Shown one piece after another: positions 19,506 to 30,746 of a DNA stretch of 64,000 bases. The position numbers and the translations under genes were made by a program. Numbering within the stretch: the first letter of the stretch is position 1; each line of letters starts with the position of its first letter. The notes beneath the pieces are model-generated. The model ran no database searches, had not been told where the DNA came from, and saw only the letters and a program-made list of their open reading frames with translations. The stretch spans positions 62,001-126,000 of the forward strand of contig NZ_JAAIKB010000011.1 of NCBI RefSeq assembly GCF_011040385.1, written 5' to 3'. The stretch comes from Falsiroseomonas algicola. Its GTDB lineage: Bacteria > Pseudomonadota > Alphaproteobacteria > Acetobacterales > Acetobacteraceae.

Positions 19506-20414
19506 TCAGCTCGCCGCGCTGGCCCGCAGCGGCGCCGCCAGCTCCGCCACCAGGAAGTCCCGGAACACCGCCACGCGCTTCGAATGGCGCAGCTCCTCCG
19601 GATAGACGAAATAGGCCTCGATCCGCGGCGCCTTCAGCTCCGGCAGCACCTGCACCAGCCCGTCCAGCTCCTCGCCCATGTAGTCCGGCAGGGCGGCCAG
19701 CCCGAGCCCGCTGCGCACCGCGGCCAGGATGCCGGGCAGGGAGTTCATCTCCAGCACCGCGCGGCGGGAGGAGCCAGGGCGGCGCCCGGCCTCGCTCAGC
19801 CAGTTCACGCTCTCCACCGGCGGGCGATAGTCGCCATAGACGATCATGCGATGGGCATCGAGGTCCTCGGCCCGCTGCGGCATGCCCGCCGTCTTCAGGT
19901 AGTCCGGCGCGCCGCAGACCCGCCAGCCGAAGGTGCCGAGGTTGCGCTGGATGAGGTCGGGCTGCCGCGGCGGGTGCATGCGGATGGCCACATCGGCCTC
20001 CCGCATCGCGAGATCCAGGTCAGCATCGTCCAGCAGCACCGTCAGCGTGACATCGGGGTGCATCGCCATGAAGCGGCGAAGGCGTGGCGCCAGCCAGACG
20101 CTGCCGAAGCCGGTGGTGGTGGTGACCTTGAGCCGCCCGGTCGGTCTTTCCCGGCTTTCCGTCAGCAGGGCCTCGGTCATCGCCAGCTTGGCGAAGACCT
20201 CCCTGACCGCGCGGTTCAGCGTCTCCCCCTGCTCGGTGAGGATGAGGCCCCGCGCATGGCGATGGAACAGCGGAACCTGCAGCGCCTCCTCCAGCGCCTG
20301 GATCTGGCGCGAGACGGCGGATTGGGAGAGGTTGAGCGTCTCCCCGGCATGGGTGAAGGACCCGGCCTCGGCGACGGCGTGGAAGACCCGCAGCTTGTCC
20401 CAGTCCAGCGGCAT
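19506..20414 (-). CDS. LysR-family transcriptional regulator
   Basis: 302 residues. The N-terminal winged helix-turn-helix (WDKLRVFHAVAEAGSFTHAGETLNLSQSAVSRQIQALEE) is typical of LysR. A type 2 periplasmic-binding-protein fold effector domain of about 200 residues follows. The start at 20414 has a GGGAGAG ribosome site and gives the standard N-terminus; an ATG at 20459 lacks one. It is not divergent from an obvious target, since trxB lies 126 bases upstream on the same strand, so its regulon cannot be inferred from position. Confidence 0.9.
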   Translation of the reverse strand: MPLDWDKLRVFHAVAEAGSFTHAGETLNLSQSAVSRQIQALEEALQVPLFHRHARGLILTEQGETLNRAVREVFAKLAMTEALLTESRERPTGRLKVTTTTGFGSVWLAPRLRRFMAMHPDVTLTVLLDDADLDLAMREADVAIRMHPPRQPDLIQRNLGTFGWRVCGAPDYLKTAGMPQRAEDLDAHRMIVYGDYRPPVESVNWLSEAGRRPGSSRRAVLEMNSLPGILAAVRSGLGLAALPDYMGEELDGLVQVLPELKAPRIEAYFVYPEELRHSKRVAVFRDFLVAELAAPLRASAAS

Positions 20415-20515
20415 GCCCGCGCGCTCTCCCAGCTCTCGATTCGGCGCGCAGGCTGCCATGCAATGATGGCGCTTGAGTAGGCTTAGCCTGACATCGGCGA
20501 CAGGTTTTTTCCATA

Positions 20516-20532
20516 CCCCCGTCAGGCGGGGG
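20516..20532 (-). terminator. hairpin after trxB
   Basis: CCCCCG-TCAGG-CGGGGG, a 6-bp GC stem with a five-base loop just past the trxB stop, without a proper T tract. It probably marks the trxB 3' end. Confidence 0.45.
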
Positions 20533-20540
20533 CTAAACGA

Positions 20541-21521
20541 TCAATCCCAGGCGGCCAGGGCCGGCGCATCGGCTGGCACATGGGCCAGGAACTTCTCCGC
20601 CTCCAGCGCCGCCATGCAGCCCGTGCCGGCCGCCGTCACCGCCTGGCGGTAGATCCGGTCCTGCACATCCCCGGCGGCGAAGACGCCGGCGATGCTGGTC
20701 TGGGTCGTGCCGGGCTTCGTCACGATGTAGCCGTCCCCGTCCATGCAGACCTGGCCCTTGAACAGCGCCGTCGCCGGGTCATGCCCGATGGCCACGAAGA
20801 GCCCATGCACCGCCAGCTCCGACCGCTCCCCGGTCTTCAGGTTCCGGAGCGCCACGCCGCGCGCCACAGGCACGCGGCCGGAGGGATCGGCCAGCACGCT
20901 CTCCACCGCCGTGTCCCAGAGGCAGGTGATGTTCGCCTTGGCGAAGAGGCGCTGCTGCAGGATCTTCTCGCTCCGCAACGAGTCGCGCCGGTGAATCAGC
21001 GTGACGTGCCGCGCCAGGTTCGAGAGGTAGAGCGCCTCCTCCGTCGCGGAGTTTCCGCCGCCGACCACGGCCACGTCCTTGCCGCGATAGAAGAAGCCGT
21101 CGCAGGTCGCGCAGGCGGAGACGCCGAAGCCCGACAACTCCTTCTCCCCGGGAATGCCGAGCCACCGCGCCTGCGCGCCGGTCGCGATGACCAGCGCTTC
21201 CGCCACATAGGTCACGCCGCTGTCGCCCAGGCAGCGGAAGGGCCGGCGGGAGAGATCGACGGAGGTGATCACGTCCTGCTCAATCCGCGCGCCCACATGC
21301 AGCGCCTGCGCCTGCATCTGCTCCATCAGCCAGGGCCCCTGGATCGGGCCGGCAAAGCCGGGAAAATTCTCGACATCCGTCGTGATGGTGAGCTGTCCGC
21401 CCGGCTGCATGCCGGCCACCACCAGCGGCTCCAGCCCCGCGCGGGCGGCGTAGATCGCGGCGGTGTAGCCGGCGGGGCCGGCGCCGAGGATCAGCAGGCG
21501 GGTGGCAATGGTCTGGGACAC
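20541..21521 (-). CDS. trxB: thioredoxin-disulfide reductase
   Basis: 326-residue FAD/NADPH enzyme that keeps thioredoxin reduced in the cytosol. The FAD-binding GAGPAGYTAAIYAARAG is near residue 13, the redox-active CATC is near residue 137, GGGNSATEEALYLS is the NADPH site, and the C-terminal GVFAAGDVQD closes the second FAD site. Length is standard. It is divergent from the Lrp-family gene across 152 bases, an arrangement found in other alphaproteobacteria. Confidence 0.96.
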   Translation of the reverse strand: MSQTIATRLLILGAGPAGYTAAIYAARAGLEPLVVAGMQPGGQLTITTDVENFPGFAGPIQGPWLMEQMQAQALHVGARIEQDVITSVDLSRRPFRCLGDSGVTYVAEALVIATGAQARWLGIPGEKELSGFGVSACATCDGFFYRGKDVAVVGGGNSATEEALYLSNLARHVTLIHRRDSLRSEKILQQRLFAKANITCLWDTAVESVLADPSGRVPVARGVALRNLKTGERSELAVHGLFVAIGHDPATALFKGQVCMDGDGYIVTKPGTTQTSIAGVFAAGDVQDRIYRQAVTAAGTGCMAALEAEKFLAHVPADAPALAAWD

Positions 21522-21673
21522 GGGCGGGGAATCCGTTGCGGTCGGGGTCTTGGGGCAAGGATATCGGCGCCCGGGCGCGAATGCTCAACCTCCCCCCGTT
21601 TGGCCATCTTGCGGACACGGTTCAACGCAAGGATATTGCGCGCATAACGCTGACCGGGACATTTCACCGCGCC

Positions 21674-22168
21674 ATGACGGACGCCGCTGCCCAGGACATC
21701 GACCAGGTCGACCGCCACATCCTGGCGGAGCTGCAGGGCGATGGCCGGATGACCAATGTGGAACTGGCGCGCCGCGTCGGCCTTTCCGCGCCGCCCTGCC
21801 TGCGCCGCGTGCGGCGGCTGGAGGAGCAGGGGGTGATCCGCGGCTACCATGCGGACCTCGACCCCCATGTGCTGGGCTGGGAGATCACCTTCTTCGCCCT
21901 GGTGGGGCTGGAGACGCAGAAGCAGGCCGTGCTGGCCGCCTTCGAAGCCATGGTCTGCGAATGGCCGGAGGTGCGCGAATGCCACATGATCCGCGGCGGC
22001 GGCGACTTCATGCTGCGACTCGTCGCCCGCGACACCGCGCATGAGAACCAGCTGACCGCCCGGCTGACCGGCGCGCCCAACGTGCTGCGCGTCCAGACCT
22101 TGCAGACCATCCATACCGCCAAGGACCAGACCGGCGTGCCGATCGACCGGGAAGGCGCCGCGGGGTGA
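21674..22168 (+). CDS. Lrp/AsnC-family transcriptional regulator
   Basis: 164 residues. The N-terminal HTH (DIDQVDRHILAELQGDGRMTNVELARRVGLSAPPCLRRVRRLEE) is followed by an AsnC ligand-sensing domain (ECHMIRGGGDFMLRLVARD). The ATG at 21674 is the normal family start. It is divergent from trxB and may control it or its own operon. The stop codon overlaps the GTG of the following hydrolase gene by four bases, indicating co-translation. Confidence 0.92.
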   Translation: MTDAAAQDIDQVDRHILAELQGDGRMTNVELARRVGLSAPPCLRRVRRLEEQGVIRGYHADLDPHVLGWEITFFALVGLETQKQAVLAAFEAMVCEWPEVRECHMIRGGGDFMLRLVARDTAHENQLTARLTGAPNVLRVQTLQTIHTAKDQTGVPIDREGAAG

Positions 22169-23478
22169 CCTGGCTGCGCCGTGCCTTGCTGGCGCTCGCG
22201 CTGCTGCTGCCCGCGGCGGCGGGGGCGGAGGTCGCGCCGGCCGATTGCCCCCCCGGCCTGCCAGCCGGCACCACCTGCCTCCGCGGCCAGGATGCGAACG
22301 GCGCCTGGCTGCTGCTGGCGCGCCCCGCCAACTGGCATGGCGGCCTCGTCACCCACATCTTCGGCGGCCCCCGCATGGCGCCGCCTGGGCGCGAGACGAC
22401 CGACGAGGACCTGATCCGCTACCAGGAATTCCTGGCGGAGGGCTGGGCCTGGGCCTCCTCCAGCCGCCGGCGCGAAGGCTTCGGCCTGCGCCGCGCCGGC
22501 GAGGATACGCTGGCCGCGACCCGCGCCGCGGAGGCCGCCTTCGGTCGCCCGCGTCTGAGCGTCCTGCACGGCCAGTCCTGGGGCGGCGCCGTCGCCGCCA
22601 AGGCGATCGAGACGCTGAACGAGCCGGACGGGGAGGGGCGCCGCCCCTGGCAGGCGGCGCTGCTGACCTCCGCCGTGCTGGCCGGCCCGACCCGCGCCTA
22701 TGACATGCGCGTCGACCTCCGCGCCGCCTTCCAGGCGGTCTGCGGCACCCATCCAAGGCCGGAGGAGCCGCAATACCCCGTGACGCTCGGCCTGCCGCAG
22801 GGCCAGGCGATGACGCGGGAGGCGCTGATGGACCGCTACCTCGCCTGCACCGGCGCCGATCTGGCGCCGGAGGCGCGGACGCCGGCGCAGCGCCAGGCGC
22901 TTTCGGACCTCTCGGCCGCCAGCCGCATCACCGAATGGGCAATCCCCGGCCATCTGATGTGGGCGACGACCGTCTTCGCCGACATCGCCTGGCGGATGTT
23001 GGAGGGGCGCAGCGCCTTCGGGAATGCGGGGGTGCGCTACAGCGGCACCAGCGACGACGCCGCCTTCAACGCCCGCGTACCGCGCATCACGGCCGATCCC
23101 GATGCGCGGGCGAAACTCGCCGCCGATGGCGACCCGACCGGCGCCATCGCCATCCCGGTGCTGACGCTCCACGGCATCGCCGACAGCACCGTCTTCGTGG
23201 AGCATGAGGCCGCCTACCGCGCCACGCTGGAGGCCGCCGGCACCGCGCATCTGCTGGCGCAGGTCTTCGTCGATGACGGGGAGCACAACAAGCTCTCCGC
23301 CGCGCTCTACCCCGCCGCGCTGGCCGCCCTGGCCGACTGGGCGGAGACGCGCCGTCGCCCCACGCCGGGCGAGGTGCGCGGCCGCTGCGAGGCGCTGCGC
23401 GCGCGCTATGCCGGCGAATGCCGCGTACTGTCCGGCTACACGCCGCCGAGTTGGGAGTCGCGGGTCAATCCCCGCTGA
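22165..23478 (+). CDS. secreted alpha/beta hydrolase
   Basis: 437 residues starting at GTG in a GTGA overlap with the Lrp gene. A signal peptide (WLRRALLALALLLPAAAGAEVAP) suggests export. The nucleophile elbow GQSWGG (near residue 137), an Asp in LHGIADSTVF and a His in DGEHNKLS give a plausible Ser-Asp-His triad for the alpha/beta-hydrolase fold. Substrate is unknown; an esterase or peptidase-like role are both possible. The 3' end overlaps the convergent GFA gene by 14 bases. Confidence 0.75.
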   Translation: MTWLRRALLALALLLPAAAGAEVAPADCPPGLPAGTTCLRGQDANGAWLLLARPANWHGGLVTHIFGGPRMAPPGRETTDEDLIRYQEFLAEGWAWASSSRRREGFGLRRAGEDTLAATRAAEAAFGRPRLSVLHGQSWGGAVAAKAIETLNEPDGEGRRPWQAALLTSAVLAGPTRAYDMRVDLRAAFQAVCGTHPRPEEPQYPVTLGLPQGQAMTREALMDRYLACTGADLAPEARTPAQRQALSDLSAASRITEWAIPGHLMWATTVFADIAWRMLEGRSAFGNAGVRYSGTSDDAAFNARVPRITADPDARAKLAADGDPTGAIAIPVLTLHGIADSTVFVEHEAAYRATLEAAGTAHLLAQVFVDDGEHNKLSAALYPAALAALADWAETRRRPTPGEVRGRCEALRARYAGECRVLSGYTPPSWESRVNPR

Positions 23479-23935
23479 GCACCGCCTGCCGCCGCGCCAG
23501 GCTTTCCGCCGGCCAGTATTCTTCCCGGTCGTAGTATTCCGCCATCGCCGGAACGCCCGGCGGCAGCACCACCCAGGGCTGCTTCGAACTGGTGAAGATG
23601 TGGATGTCGGGCGGGCAGGAATCCGGATCCTCCAGCGTGCCCACGCGGAGGAAGGCGAAGCGGGGGCCGGCGCCGGGATAGTGGCTCCACAGCGCCACGC
23701 GGCAACTCGGGCAACGCATGATCTTCTGGCCGCGGCCGCTGTTCGATGGCGTATCGACCATCTCCGGCGCATCGGCGGTCAGGACGATGCGGTCGGTCTC
23801 GATCATCGCGTTGATGGCGAAGGCCGATCCCGTCTCCCGCTGGCACCAGCGGCAGTGGCAGCCATGGACGAAGAGGGGCTTCGACGTGACCTCGTAGCGG
23901 ATGCGGCGACAGGTGCAGTGCCCCCGCATGGCCAT
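23465..23935 (-). CDS. GFA-family zinc protein
   Basis: 156-residue protein of the GFA/CENP-V family. Zinc-binding Cys groups are CTC near residue 7, HCRWCQR near 27 (CxxC) and CPSC near 75. The phrase GSAFAINAMI and the TSSKQPWVVLP tail are family-typical. Named for glutathione-dependent formaldehyde-activating enzyme, most members are not shown to have that activity. Its ATG overlaps the ilvA stop by one base (TGATG), so it is the second gene of an ilvA operon. Confidence 0.88.
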   Translation of the reverse strand: MAMRGHCTCRRIRYEVTSKPLFVHGCHCRWCQRETGSAFAINAMIETDRIVLTADAPEMVDTPSNSGRGQKIMRCPSCRVALWSHYPGAGPRFAFLRVGTLEDPDSCPPDIHIFTSSKQPWVVLPPGVPAMAEYYDREEYWPAESLARRQAVLSGD

Positions 23936-25185
23936 CAGCCCCGCCGCACCACGTAGGACGCCGCCTGCAAGGCCGCGATGATGGCGTTGCCCTGCGCGCC
24001 GTCGCGCACCTCCACCATCAGGTAGAGCTCCGTGGACTGCACCGTCGGCGCACCGAAGAGCTGCTGGTGGTTCACCTCGATGACGTTGCCGCCAAGGGCG
24101 GAGATGCGCGCCGCGATGTCGGCCAGCATGCCGGGGCGGTCGGGGATGTCGAAATGCAGGCGCAGGATGCGGCCATCCCGCAGCAGCTGGCGCAGCAGCA
24201 CGTTGGACAGTGCCCGCGCATCGATGTTGCCGCCACAGACGGGGATGCCGACGGCCTTGCCCGCGAAGCGCTCGGGATAGGCCAGCACGGCCGCGAGCCC
24301 CGCGGCGCCGGCGCCTTCCGCCACCAGCTTGGCGCCCTCGGCCAGCATGGCGATCGCCTGTTCCACCGCGCGTTCCGGCACGACGAGGACCTCCGTGCCC
24401 AGGCGCTTCAGCATGGCGTAGGGAACCTCGCCGACGTCGCGTACCGCGATGCCCTCGGCGACGGTCGGACCGCCCACGGCCACGGGTTCACCGGCCAGGC
24501 GCTGCGCCATGGCAGGATATCCCTCGACCTCCACGCCGAAGACCTGGATGCCGGGGCGAAGTTCCAGCGCCGCCGTGGCACAGCCCGCCAGCAGCCCGCC
24601 GCCGCCCACCGGGATCGCCAGCGCGTCAAGCTGAGGAAAGTCCTCCAGCATCTCCAGCGCCGCGGTGCCCTGGCCGGCAATGACACCGGGATCGTCATAC
24701 GGGTGGACGAAGGTCAGGCCATCGCGCAGCGCCAGCTCATGCGCATGGGCCGCGGCCTCCGCCAGCGTCTCCCCATGCAGCACCACCTTGGCGCCCCAGC
24801 CTTCCGTCCGCGTCACCTTGGTGGCGGGGGTGAAGCGCGGCATGACGATGGTGGCGCTGATCCCGGCGAGCGAGGCGTGGCGCGCCACCGCCTGGGCATG
24901 GTTGCCGGCCGACATGGCGATGACGCCGGCCGCCTTCTCCCGCGCCGTCAGCAGCGCGATGCGGTTGGCGGCACCCCGTTCCTTGAAGGCGCCGGTGGCC
25001 TGCAGGTTGTCGAGCTTCAGATGGATGGTCGCACCCGTCGCGCGCGACAGCGCGTCGCAGCGGATGGTCGGCGTGCGGATGACGGCGCCCGCAATCCGCG
25101 CCGCCGCCGCGCGCACATCCGCCAGCGTGAGGGAGGCGGGAGCCGGATGCTCCATCACCGGAGCGATCGCGCGGACGGGCGACAT
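23935..25185 (-). CDS. ilvA: threonine ammonia-lyase with ACT domain
   Basis: 416-residue PLP enzyme that deaminates threonine (and serine) to 2-oxobutyrate. The Schiff-base Lys lies in ATGAFKERGA near residue 62. The glycine loop PVGGGGLLAG is the phosphate-binding site. A C-terminal ACT domain (about 330-416, starting LRLHFDIPDRPGML) suggests allosteric control. The short, single-ACT form may be biosynthetic or catabolic. Translationally coupled to the downstream GFA gene. Confidence 0.92.
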   Translation of the reverse strand: MSPVRAIAPVMEHPAPASLTLADVRAAAARIAGAVIRTPTIRCDALSRATGATIHLKLDNLQATGAFKERGAANRIALLTAREKAAGVIAMSAGNHAQAVARHASLAGISATIVMPRFTPATKVTRTEGWGAKVVLHGETLAEAAAHAHELALRDGLTFVHPYDDPGVIAGQGTAALEMLEDFPQLDALAIPVGGGGLLAGCATAALELRPGIQVFGVEVEGYPAMAQRLAGEPVAVGGPTVAEGIAVRDVGEVPYAMLKRLGTEVLVVPERAVEQAIAMLAEGAKLVAEGAGAAGLAAVLAYPERFAGKAVGIPVCGGNIDARALSNVLLRQLLRDGRILRLHFDIPDRPGMLADIAARISALGGNVIEVNHQQLFGAPTVQSTELYLMVEVRDGAQGNAIIAALQAASYVVRRG

Positions 25186-25288
25186 GGTCGTAACCTTATC
25201 CCAACGGCCTTGTCGCGTGACCGCTCAAGGCCCCTCAGAGTTCGTGCCGGCGGCGCGACTCACGCTCGGCCGCGCCCAGCCGGGCGCT

Positions 25289-25312
25289 CGGGCCGGTCAG
25301 CTGACCGGCCCG
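25289..25312 (-). terminator. 24-bp perfect palindrome at greA 3' end
   Basis: Arms CGGGCCGGTCAG and its exact complement abut without a spacer, six bases after the greA stop. It can form a hairpin with a tight central loop but has no T tract. The position suggests 3'-end formation; a protein-binding site is the alternative. Confidence 0.45.
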
Positions 25313-25318
25313 CCGGTA

Positions 25319-25792
25319 TCAGACGAAGCGCACGCCCGCGATCTCATAGACCCGGGCGCCGCCGGGCGCCGGGACTTCCACGCTGTCGCCGACCTTCTTG
25401 CCGATCAGCGCCTTGGCGAGCGGCGAGGAGATGGAGATGGAGCCCTTCTTCATGTCGGCCTCGTGCTGGCCGACAATGCGGTAGGTCTTCTCGTCCTCCG
25501 TCTCCTCATCCACCACGGTCACATGCGCGCCGAAGCGGACCTGGTTGCCGGAGAGCTTGGAGGTGTCGATGACCTCCGCGGAGGGGATGACGGATTCGAG
25601 CTCGGCGATGCGGCCTTCGATGAAGGACTGCTTCTCCCGCGCCGCGTGGTACTCCGCATTCTCGGACAGGTCGCCATGGGCCCGGGCCTCCGCGATGGCG
25701 CGGATGACGGCGGGGCGTTCCTCGGCCTTGAGCTGACGGAGTTCCTCCTCCAGCCGGGCGAGACCTTCGGCGGTCATGGGGAACTTCTGCAC
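25319..25792 (-). CDS. greA: transcription elongation factor GreA
   Basis: 157 residues, the standard length. GreA rescues backtracked RNA polymerase by stimulating transcript cleavage. The N-terminal coiled coil carries the acidic tip [15 protein letters not shown] near residue 42. The C-terminal FKBP-like domain ends [14 protein letters not shown]...[13 protein letters not shown] start at 25792 gives the family's usual QKFPMT N-terminus and has GGAGG 11 bases upstream. It follows carB by about 180 bases on the same strand. Confidence 0.96.
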   Translation of the reverse strand: MQKFPMTAEGLARLEEELRQLKAEERPAVIRAIAEARAHGDLSENAEYHAAREKQSFIEGRIAELESVIPSAEVIDTSKLSGNQVRFGAHVTVVDEETEDEKTYRIVGQHEADMKKGSISISSPLAKALIGKKVGDSVEVPAPGGARVYEIAGVRFV

Positions 25793-25938
25793 GTCGCGTC
25801 TATCCTCCAGGCAACTGACAGCGGTGACAGACCAGCGGGCCCTGCCTGGCCCTGCACCGATCCGCCAGCGGTGCCAGGCCCGGCGGAGCGGGCTGGCAGC
25901 ATGCAAGCATGTTCTGGCCGGGGCTGGAACAGGCAAGC

Positions 25939-25958
25939 GGGGCGGAAGCTTCCGCCCC
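25939..25958 (-). terminator. 20-bp perfect palindrome after carB
   Basis: GGGGCGGAAG and its exact complement abut, 12 bases past the carB stop. As with greA, it is a spacerless GC palindrome without a T tract, a probable 3'-end hairpin. Confidence 0.45.
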
Positions 25959-25970
25959 CACCCCGCCCGC

Positions 25971-29216
<3,246 letters not shown>

Positions 29217-29217
29217 G

Positions 29218-29484
29218 TCAGGCTCCGGTCGATCTGGCTTGGCGCCGCGCGCTGTAGAGCAGCAGCGGCAGGATCAGGGCGTGCGGCACGGCCCAGAAGA
29301 AGAAGGCGATTTTCGCGAGTTCGCCGGCCATCAGCGTGGTGGCGCCATGCACGACCACGGACAGCACGAAGGCCATCACGGCGGACCGCACGGGCGGATA
29401 GAGGCGCCGGAGCGAGGAGGCGACGGTGAAGAGCACCAGGCCCGAATAGGCCAGCGCGAAAAGCCCGAGGGCGATGTCCATCAT
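29218..29484 (-). CDS. small membrane protein between lysE and carB
   Basis: 88 residues with three hydrophobic stretches: [19 protein letters not shown], an [17 protein letters not shown] stretch and [16 protein letters not shown]. The start at 29484 overlaps the lysE stop by four bases (ATGA), and its own stop is one base from the carB start. No family recognised. Conserved coupling on both sides argues for a real gene, and its position suggests a role linked to the exporters or to carbamoyl phosphate synthesis. Confidence 0.7.
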   Translation of the reverse strand: MMDIALGLFALAYSGLVLFTVASSLRRLYPPVRSAVMAFVLSVVVHGATTLMAGELAKIAFFFWAVPHALILPLLLYSARRQARSTGA

Positions 29485-30113
29485 GCGCGACTCTCCGCGG
29501 CGAGCTTCACGGCCAGCAGCGCCAGCGCGCCGCCCAGTACCCAGCGCTGCACCGCCATCCAGAGCGGCTTGGTGGACAGGAACCGCGCCGTGCCTGCGGC
29601 ACCCCAGACCAGCACCGCGTCCCACAGCGTGCAGACCGCGATCTGCACGAAGCCGAGGATGGCCGCCTGCAGGAACAGGCTGCCGCGATCGGGGTCGAGG
29701 AAGGGCGGCAGCACCGCCATGTAGAACAGCGCCACCTTCGGGTTCAGCGCCGCCGTGGCGAAGCCCACGATGAAGAGCCGCGGCGCCGGCTCCCGCGGCA
29801 TGGCTCTAGGGGCGAAGATCGGCTGCCCGCCCGGCCGCACGCATTGCCAGGCGAGGAACAGCAGATAGGCCGCGCCACCCAGCCGCAGCACGTCCCAGGC
29901 ATAGGGAATGGCCAGCAGCGCCGCCGTGATGCCCGCCGCCGCGCAGACCATGATGGTCAAGGAGCCGAACTGGCACCCCGCCAGCGACACCATCCCCGCG
30001 CCCGTTCCCTGCGCCAGCGAACGCGAGACGAGGTAGAGCATGTTCGGCCCCGGCGTGACCGCCAGGCCGAGCGACAGCAGCGCGAAGACGAGCAGCGTGT
30101 CGGCGGAGGGCAT
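29481..30113 (-). CDS. LysE/RhtB-family amino-acid exporter (copy 2)
   Basis: 210 residues, six predicted TM helices. The N-terminal TPGPNMLYLVSRSLAQG is the RhtB-type signature, and GFATAALNPKVALFYMAVLPPF carries the conserved NPK-A-LFY block. The family exports basic amino acids, homoserine or threonine. It is the second of two tandem paralogues inside the carA-carB operon, one base after its twin. Arginine is the obvious product of this pathway, so arginine or lysine export is a reasonable but untested guess. Confidence 0.88.
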   Translation of the reverse strand: MPSADTLLVFALLSLGLAVTPGPNMLYLVSRSLAQGTGAGMVSLAGCQFGSLTIMVCAAAGITAALLAIPYAWDVLRLGGAAYLLFLAWQCVRPGGQPIFAPRAMPREPAPRLFIVGFATAALNPKVALFYMAVLPPFLDPDRGSLFLQAAILGFVQIAVCTLWDAVLVWGAAGTARFLSTKPLWMAVQRWVLGGALALLAVKLAAESRA

Positions 30114-30114
30114 G

Positions 30115-30744
30115 TCAGCGCCGTCCGTCGAAGGCCAGCCGCACCGCCAGCCCCGCCAGGACCGTCGCCATCAGCCAGCGCTGCACGCGCTGCCAGCTCG
30201 GCCGCGTGCCGAGGAACACGGCCACCGATCCCGCCGCCATCACGATCCCCGCATTCACCGCGACGCTGACCGCGATCTGCGTTGCGCCCAGCATCAAGGA
30301 TTGCAGGAAGACATGGCCCGCCGCCGGGTCGATGAATTGCGGCAGCAGGGACAGGTAGAGCACCGCGATCTTCGGATTCAGCAGATTGGTGAGAAAGCCC
30401 ATGGCGAAGAGCCGCGCGGGGCTGTCATGGGCCAGCGCGCGCGGCGCGAAGGGCGTGCCGGGCGCGCGCACGGCCTGCCAAGCCAGCCACAGCAGGTAAG
30501 CCGCGCCCGCGATGCGCAGCGCGTCATAGGCGAAGGGCACGGCCATCACGATGGCGGTGATGCCGAGCGCCGCGCAGAGCAGGTAGAAGACGAAGCCCAG
30601 CGCGACCCCGGCCAGGGAGACGAAGCCGGCCGCACGCCCCTGCAGGATGGTGCGGCTGACCAGGTAGATCATGTTCGGCCCGGGCGTCAGCACCATGCCG
30701 AGTGCGATCGCCGCGAAGGCCAGCAGGGCGCCGGGCTCCACCAT
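30115..30744 (-). CDS. LysE/RhtB-family amino-acid exporter (copy 1)
   Basis: 209 residues with the same architecture as its downstream twin: TPGPNMIYLVSRTILQG near residue 20, GFLTNLLNPKIAVLYLSLLPQF near 115, and six TM helices. The two copies are clearly paralogous but diverged, so the duplication is old. Its start lies two bases after the carA stop. A heteromeric exporter or two specificities are both possible. Confidence 0.88.
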   Translation of the reverse strand: MVEPGALLAFAAIALGMVLTPGPNMIYLVSRTILQGRAAGFVSLAGVALGFVFYLLCAALGITAIVMAVPFAYDALRIAGAAYLLWLAWQAVRAPGTPFAPRALAHDSPARLFAMGFLTNLLNPKIAVLYLSLLPQFIDPAAGHVFLQSLMLGATQIAVSVAVNAGIVMAAGSVAVFLGTRPSWQRVQRWLMATVLAGLAVRLAFDGRR

Positions 30745-30746
30745 GC

